A stretch of DNA of 64,000 nt, taken from assembly GCA_009760855.2 (NCBI GenBank), contig WPIO01000107.1, positions 124,001 through 188,000 of the forward strand, in the 5' to 3' direction. The position numbers were made by a program, and so were the translations under genes. The notes below the pieces were generated by a model that was not told where the DNA came from, did no database searches, and saw only the letters and a program-made list of their open reading frames with translations. Source of the DNA: Cristatella mucedo. Lineage: Eukaryota; Bryozoa; Phylactolaemata; Cristatellidae. This document shows, piece by piece, positions 58,716 through 64,000 of this stretch (the first letter of the stretch is position 1; the number at the start of each line of letters is the position of its first letter).

Positions 58716-59699
58716 AATCAAAGATTGGATGCAAATGATATAGTAGATACGAAATAAAACCCGATTTTGAGGTCTTGATATTTTCAATTTCTTGTTCAGA
58801 CTACTTTGCCCGTGCCATTTCCCAATACCAAGTAAGTTTTTTTGACATCATTTAATTCGTGTAACTTTGCTAGAATCCCAGGGAAGAAGGCTGTAGCAGG
58901 CCAATGACGCGACCGAAGAAGCGTAACTGCCACATTGCAAAAGCACTTCTTCATTGCTTTTAGACTTTAGCAATTATTTCCTAATAGTAATATAGGCAAT
59001 CAGAGGACTCCGATGTGTGTCTCATGCTTGGCAGCAGAGACACTGCAAGTTAAATCTTTCATTTCTAATAATAATTTTGAGACTACGAAGGACGTGTTCA
59101 ATTGAGCGCTGGAAAGTTTTAGCTGCTTGGCAGAGGCCGTACGGAATAATGCTGTACTTAAATAGCCTGAATGGTGGTTATATGGGATACGACTCTTGGA
59201 TTCATGGTGATCACTCGTTAGCGCTGACTAGGTATATTTTGGAAATAATGCGCTTTATTCTAACCGTAGCAGTAAAACTATTGACGTTGGAACAAATTAA
59301 TAGTCTGGTATGGCACTGTTATTAGTGGCAGGTTTTGACGACATGGGTTTAAAAGAACCATTTGAAGTCTCGGAAGTAATAAGGCTTAATAAATTCCCTT
59401 CAATGAGTACCAGCGTATTGTCAAATGCTACCTTAGCAGCCTGAAGTATTATTAGGTCAAGACGGAGTGATTATATTTATGACTGTAGACAGGTTTTTTG
59501 AATGTGGCTCACGGTCACGTTATTTGATCCGTGCAAGCCACATAATCTTGAATTGTAGAGTTCCTGAGCAGAAATTCCAATATATCTGATGCAGTCAACT
59601 GAGAATGTGCGATACTTGTCATAGGTGGCTGTCGCGGTGAAGTGAGTTGATGAATATGGCTGTGCATTATGCAACATGATGAATAAGCACAATAACATT
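58716..59699. other. No gene confirmed
   Basis: A 102-codon plus-strand frame at 59017-59325 and two overlapping minus-strand frames at 59477-59793 are present, with no recognised domain or splice context. Confidence 0.35.
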
Positions 59700-60330
59700 G
59701 TGGTTGAGGGATGCCCATTCTGAAGCCCCGCACATCGGCGAGGGCCAAGTGCCACAAACTTTTCCGAGCCCTAAGTAAACTGCCCCGGTCCATCTGTCAA
59801 TGTATGGAAATAGTGACGAATGAAATTCGTATGGCTCGAATCCAACGTCGGCTCAGTTCCACGCGAGGCGAGTCGCGTGGCTCGCAAGAGGCCGAGGCAG
59901 GCAGGCGCCGACACCTCACTATCTCAAAGCGTCCGTTGACAGTAGCAACCTCCGCCGGGAGGCCGGTCATCCGGTTCTAATACTGCTTTGGCGAAGTATC
60001 TCACGAGAGCACTGGGCTTGATCGGCCTATTCTAGGGGAGTCAACTAATCTGACAGAGCATAGGTTTGCCCAAGGCCGGTCTAAAAGGCGCACACTGCTT
60101 GAATCCCAGCCGTAAAGTATGTCAATGCCCGATGGTCAGCGTATATTGCGCATGCCGGAGTGCTGGCAATGAGTGAGGTCCTCTTTAACGCCAAGCGGCA
60201 GGCTCGGCGAGGAAGACGCGCTGTGAAGCAGCAGCTAAACCCATCCGCAGCCGTCCTCACAGTTACTCGAAAGCTACAACGCCGGAGCGGCTGAGTTCCT
60301 ATGCATTCACCAAGCTCATTTTATTAATCC
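59700..60330. other. GC-rich block with small hairpins
   Basis: It is sharply richer in G and C than the flanks. CCACGCGA (59859-59866) and TCGCGTGG (59873-59880) form a perfect 8-bp stem. An 89-codon frame at 59711-59980 and a 59-codon basic frame ending near 60293 (ARRGRRAVKQQLNPSAAVLT) are open but unrecognised. No target duplication was found by eye. Confidence 0.35.
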
Positions 60331-60869
60331 CTCGGAAAAAGCACGACATAGCACACCCCTTTTCGTAAGTTTGACCTTCAATGGAAAATTTGCAGACCTC
60401 CACAAGGAATCAGATCAACAATGCCATATCAGCTTCAATATAAAGTTCTTATGATCATCACTGAAGTTCTTAGGCTAATCAGCTACTAGGTTTCCCCGGA
60501 GAGTTAAAAACAGTACGAAAACCTTGGCTTCTAAACACCTTAGCCTAATCTAACGATTTGCAGTCGCCGAAAAAATGGAAATGTAGTTCCAATTTGTAGC
60601 ACCCATTTTTTAGCCAAGGGCGGTATTAAGAGCATGGCCATTCTATGTCATATTATAATTTAAATTTGTGAGCAATATGTAAGAATTCCCATTACAGATT
60701 TTATCTTTGAAATACTCGGAGCTACCTACAGTTATTCATGTAAATCATGAGGCCTGAATGAAAAAGGCTGTGATATTTCCAATTAAAAGCTTTTTATTAT
60801 TTGGCAATTACTAAAAATTCACTTGGTCCAATAAAAATTTCTTATATTTATTAAGATGGAAACTGCTCA
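60331..60869. other. No gene seen
   Basis: AT-rich unique sequence. Confidence 0.4.
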
Positions 60870-62140
60870 GGTGCTCAGGTGAAAGGCTCGGTCTGGCAGA
60901 CGAAGCACTGGCGTTGTTTAATTCATGCGTGTCTGATCATGTTCAATCCGTTCGTGTGGGGGTCAGGTCTCAGACATGAGAAGGGTCACCTGTGGAGTCC
61001 CTCAAGGGTCTATACTCGGTCCCTTGCTGTTCTCCATTTCTACACAACCTCTGGAAAAAGTTATTAAGGCCCATGAAATAGGATATCACTTCTATGCTGA
61101 CGATACTCAGTTGCATTTGTCATTTAAACCGTCGGAATCTGCTGCAGCAACTGAGAAACTGAATGCTTGCCTTGCAGATATTTGATCCAGGATGTCGGAA
61201 AACTTTCTGAAATTGAATGACGATAAAACCGAACTGCTGCTCATAGAGCACCCTAAGCGTGTGGCTGGATTAAAAGGCTTTGCTATTCTAATATGTGATG
61301 CTATTGTGCGACCTTCACCAGTGCTCGTAATCTAGGTGTCGTGTTCGACAGCTGCCTCAATTTCAGAAGCTTCATTCAGAAGACTGCCTCTACAGATAGC
61401 CATCACATCCGATCCCTATCCAAGATTAGAAGCTGTCTCCCACAGTGGCTTGTAAAGAAATTAACTAGCTCCTTAGTTCTGTCTCGGCTTGATTATTGTA
61501 ATTCTCTTTTGGCTGGACTGCCAAAGAAAGCTATTATGCCACTGCAGCCGACTATGAATATGGCTGCAAGGCTGGTCTTCAAGTCCCACGGTTTGAGCAC
61601 GTGTCACCTCTGCTGATAGAGCTAGGATGGTTGCCGGTTGAGCAAAGGATAGAGAGCAAAGTTCTTATGCTGACCCACAAGGCCCGCCACTGCTTAGCTC
61701 CTTCGTACCTAACTGAACTGCTGCATCAGTTTCAGCCTGTTCACGCCCTCAGGTCCTGTGTGAACAATAAATTAGCCATCCCATTCCTCCGCTTAAAGAC
61801 AGTTGATGACAAAAGCTTTAGCTCTGCAGGTCCTAGACTGTAGAACTCGCTTCCACAATTCTTATGCAACGACAACTATTCTCCAACTGCAGACTATGGC
61901 ACATCTTTTTCCGCGGTCCTGAGCCGCTACTTCTATGCTACTCACTACCTCAACTGCTCTCCTAACTCTGCTATGCTTCCCCACATTCTCTTTGTTGCGT
62001 GAGACGAAGTCTGTTGGCTACCGAATGCGTACCGAAAGCCGCTTAGGCTGTGAGTTCGCTATACAAAACTCTCCTGCGTAACACCCACATGGTCTTTATG
62101 ACTTTGCGGAGTTACTGACGGAGATGCATTACATTACAAA
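60870..62140 (+). mobile_element. L2-B LINE, 5' truncated, best-preserved B copy
   Basis: It starts just before polymerase motif B and runs to the 3' end: YADD region near 61098, C-terminal region, 3' UTR with ACGAAGTCTGTTGGCTACCG, and the terminus TTACTGACGGAGATGCATTA then CATTACA. Unlike L2-A the tail has no AAAGCGCC hairpin. It is similar to 48775-49440 over the shared part. Confidence 0.88.
60879..61843 (+). pseudogene. L2-B ORF2 fragment, broken
   Basis: Motif B reads GVPQGSILGPLLF and the catalytic box YADD is intact (frame 60976-61185, box near residue 42). A stop follows at LADI. The LVLSRLDYCNSLLAGLPKKA segment (61341-61616) and the C-terminal ELGWLPVEQRIESKV segment (61601-61843) lie in different frames, so at least two frameshifts and a TAG (near 61840) disable it. 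The original enzyme would be an L2-clade reverse transcriptase. Confidence 0.85.
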
Positions 62141-62479
62141 GGCTCACTGATCTTTCCCTTTGAATTCGGCGGCTTATTGACCAGGTCTCCAATAACTATA
62201 AGTTTGTAGCGTCTGTTGTGGTGTCTTTAGTTTGTATATTGAAAGGTAGCGTAGAATCTGAACACAAGGCATATCAATTGCTTTAAAACTGGCTGGTTTA
62301 AGATACTTTGGGAACGGATTGGTGAAATAAGTAACTGTTTAGCCAAATCTCATAAGTTCTTGATATTGTTAGTTTGTAAAGATGATTCACTTAAGCGAGC
62401 CACTGCTAATGACTTCCTAGTAACTTTAAACAACGATAACATTCAAGGCTAAGGAAAACCGGATACAGTAAGATCGTTT
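62141..62479. other. No gene seen
   Basis: Unique sequence between L2-B and SINE-L. Confidence 0.4.
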
Positions 62480-62611
62480 GAACTAGTTTGGTCCTGCGGT
62501 TAAGGCGCCAGCTCCGACCCAGGTCTGGCTTAGATCGTGGGATAGGCATATGCAAAGTGCCTAAAGAGGGATTCTGGTCTCTTGTGACACTACAAATTAA
62601 TTATATATATT
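62480..62611 (+). mobile_element. SINE-L
   Basis: GAACTAGTTTGGTCCTGCGG with TTAAGGCG (box A), a middle with CAGGTCTGGCTTAGATCGTG, a box B partly lost, then AAAGTGCCTAAAGAGGGATT and TCTGGTCTCTTGTGACACTA, a decayed form of the L2-A-like tail. Confidence 0.72.
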
Positions 62612-63264
62612 ATACATCCGTGCACAGACCGGCGGCACAACTGATAGCAGGGACTCGACCTTCCGACGGCGATCTGCTGGTGGAAAATGAGCTCTAAACC
62701 AAGGTAGAGCATTTGCTGTATTTGATCTATTGCCAAATCACGTCGACTTAAATTTTCAGCTTGCCCGACCCGTGATACCCTTTTGGCCAACGTCGTGCTC
62801 ATATTTTCAGCCCAGTATTGGTGTTGCTATGACGATGAACCGTTGGTGTAGATGGGCGGTTAGGGAATTCAGTGATTGCCGGAATTCGTATTGACAGTCA
62901 GCTCCTACGAAGAATTGCCATACTTTTTAATTGTCACCGGACAGGTATTTTTCAATATTAGGAGCTCGCGGTAGCACGGGGTAGCATCTGGCCGCTCTTC
63001 GCAACCAAGGATATTGTCTCGCGTTAAGCATTGAGTGATACTTTAATGCTCTCTACAAGTGGTGGTGAAATCGTTCAAGGCTCTTCTGCCACCATACTAA
63101 TGCGGCTCTTAGATCAGTTTAATGCAAGCACGTAAACTATGAATCTGGTTCCACAATATTAAAAATGTCCTGCTTGCTACAAGTTTAACCTAATGACTGA
63201 CTCCACTCTTTTTATAAAAATATTCTCAGTGGCAACCCCCTATTTGACAGTTTTCTCATTGCAT
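62612..63264. other. Mostly unassigned; SINE-S 3' scrap near 63055-63130
   Basis: AAGTGGTGGTGAAATCG and AAGGCTCTTCTGCC then GCGGCTCTTAGATCAG recall the SINE-S 3' half. Otherwise nothing is recognised. Confidence 0.4.
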
Positions 63265-64000
63265 TTTCGGTTCTTGGCTCTGCCACCATATCTCCTGCCG
63301 AATAAGCTCGAAATCTAGGTGTCATATTCGAAAGTGACCTCTCGTTAGACGACCATATCAGCTCCACGGTAAAATCTACCTATTTTCAGGTTCATAATGT
63401 TGCTGAAATTTGAGCTTGTTCAGATAAGGATACCACGTCCAAATTGGCCCATGCATTCGTAACGTCTCGTCTCGACTTCTGCAAGTCACTGCTTACTGGC
63501 CTACCAACATGTGCGATCAGGCGATTGCAGCTGGTGCAAAACTCTGCAGCTAGGCTTGTCTGTCGTGAGCGTCGCACTTGCCACATTACTCCACTTATCG
63601 CTGACCTGCACTGGCTACCAGTCAAGCAACGAATTGACTTCAAGGTTTTGTCGCTCACTTTTAGGTCCTTCCATTCTTTGGCTGCAGCCTATCTCTCCGA
63701 CATACTCCCCCATCAGGCCAAGCATCGTACCACCCACTTTTCGGTATTCAACAGCCTAGAAATACCTCGTACAAACCTCAATACCTTTGGAAACCGTGCA
63801 TTTACTTCGTATGCTCCCAAAGCCTGGAACTCCCTCCCGACTTGCGTCAGAACATTCCCTGACCTAACCACATTTAAAAGGAACTTGAAAACACACCTAT
63901 TTAGGACAGCATTTAGTGGGTCCCTGTGATTCTTCCTTTACGTGCTTACGTGTGCTGACACTGTGCATGCTGCCACTAATCACATTTGCATGCTGACCCT
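63265..64000 (+). mobile_element. L2-A LINE copy, cut by the window edge
   Basis: It starts in the GSA-type segment before the SLDDHIS motif (near 63270), covers the C-terminal region and 3' UTR, and runs past base 64000 before the hairpin tail. It is moderately diverged from the young copies. Confidence 0.88.
63444..63929 (+). pseudogene. L2-A ORF2 C-terminal fragment
   Basis: The frame is open for 161 codons: HAFVTSRLDFCKSLLTGLPT, LIADLHWLPVKQRIDFKVLS, then SYAPKAWNSLPTCVRTFPDL to the normal end FRTAFSGSL. Upstream in the same frame a TGA at about 63411 breaks the link to the SLDDHIS segment. The polymerase core is absent. Confidence 0.85.

Overview
This is a stretch of animal nuclear DNA, AT-leaning by eye, made mostly of transposable-element debris around one spliced gene. 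The signs are GT-AG introns, tRNA-headed SINEs, non-LTR retrotransposons of the L2/CR1 superfamily, long (TA)n, (GA)n and (CA)n tracts, and the standard genetic code. I cannot name the species or phylum. The retroelement style fits many marine or parasitic invertebrates, and I make no firmer claim. There are no bacterial-type genes or operons.

Host gene (15612-26158, + strand). Five exons can be chained: 15612-15842, 19716-19821, 20278-20391, 23224-24406 and 25989-26158. Every junction is phase-compatible. They give the last 600 residues of a helical, leucine-rich protein that I do not recognise; the 5' part lies upstream and was not found. An AATAAA overlaps the stop codon. Introns 1 and 3 are filled with L2 copies, including the two youngest retrotransposon copies in the window (16037-17461 and 17692-19588).

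Repeats. (1) L2-A is an L2-clade LINE with about fifteen copies or scraps on both strands. It ends in a two-step hairpin followed by (ATT)n. (2) L2-B is a more decayed L2-clade lineage with a different 3' end. (3) SINE-L has a tRNA-like head and a tail homologous to the L2-A 3' end, so L2-A probably supplies its reverse transcriptase. (4) SINE-S has a tRNA-Ser-like head and a different tail. (5) R1 is a long unit of about 1.5 kb: one copy at 44996-46290, then three in a row at 50335-53645. (6) R2 is a pair of diverged long repeats at 47456-48740 and 54560-55945, each carrying microsatellites. (7) A 724-bp GC-rich insertion at 56374-57097 has a 6-bp target duplication and short imperfect inverted ends.

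The most unusual structure is at 32745-38130. An array of about 13 degenerate units of roughly 165 bp lies in one orientation, followed by a spacer of about 680 bp and about 15 units of the same repeat in the opposite orientation. This is the layout of a foldback transposon or a giant hairpin locus. It carries no coding sequence I can support.

Layout: 1-5742 L2 copies; 5743-15611 mostly unique DNA with scattered SINEs; 15612-26158 the gene and its intronic L2s; 26345-32740 L2-A and L2-B wrecks; 32745-38130 the inverted array; 38131-44847 sparse; 44848-55945 R1, R2 and microsatellites; 56232-64000 L2-A, L2-B, SINEs, the GC-rich insertion and a final L2-A copy running off the window. Boundaries of degraded elements are by eye and may be off by tens of bases.
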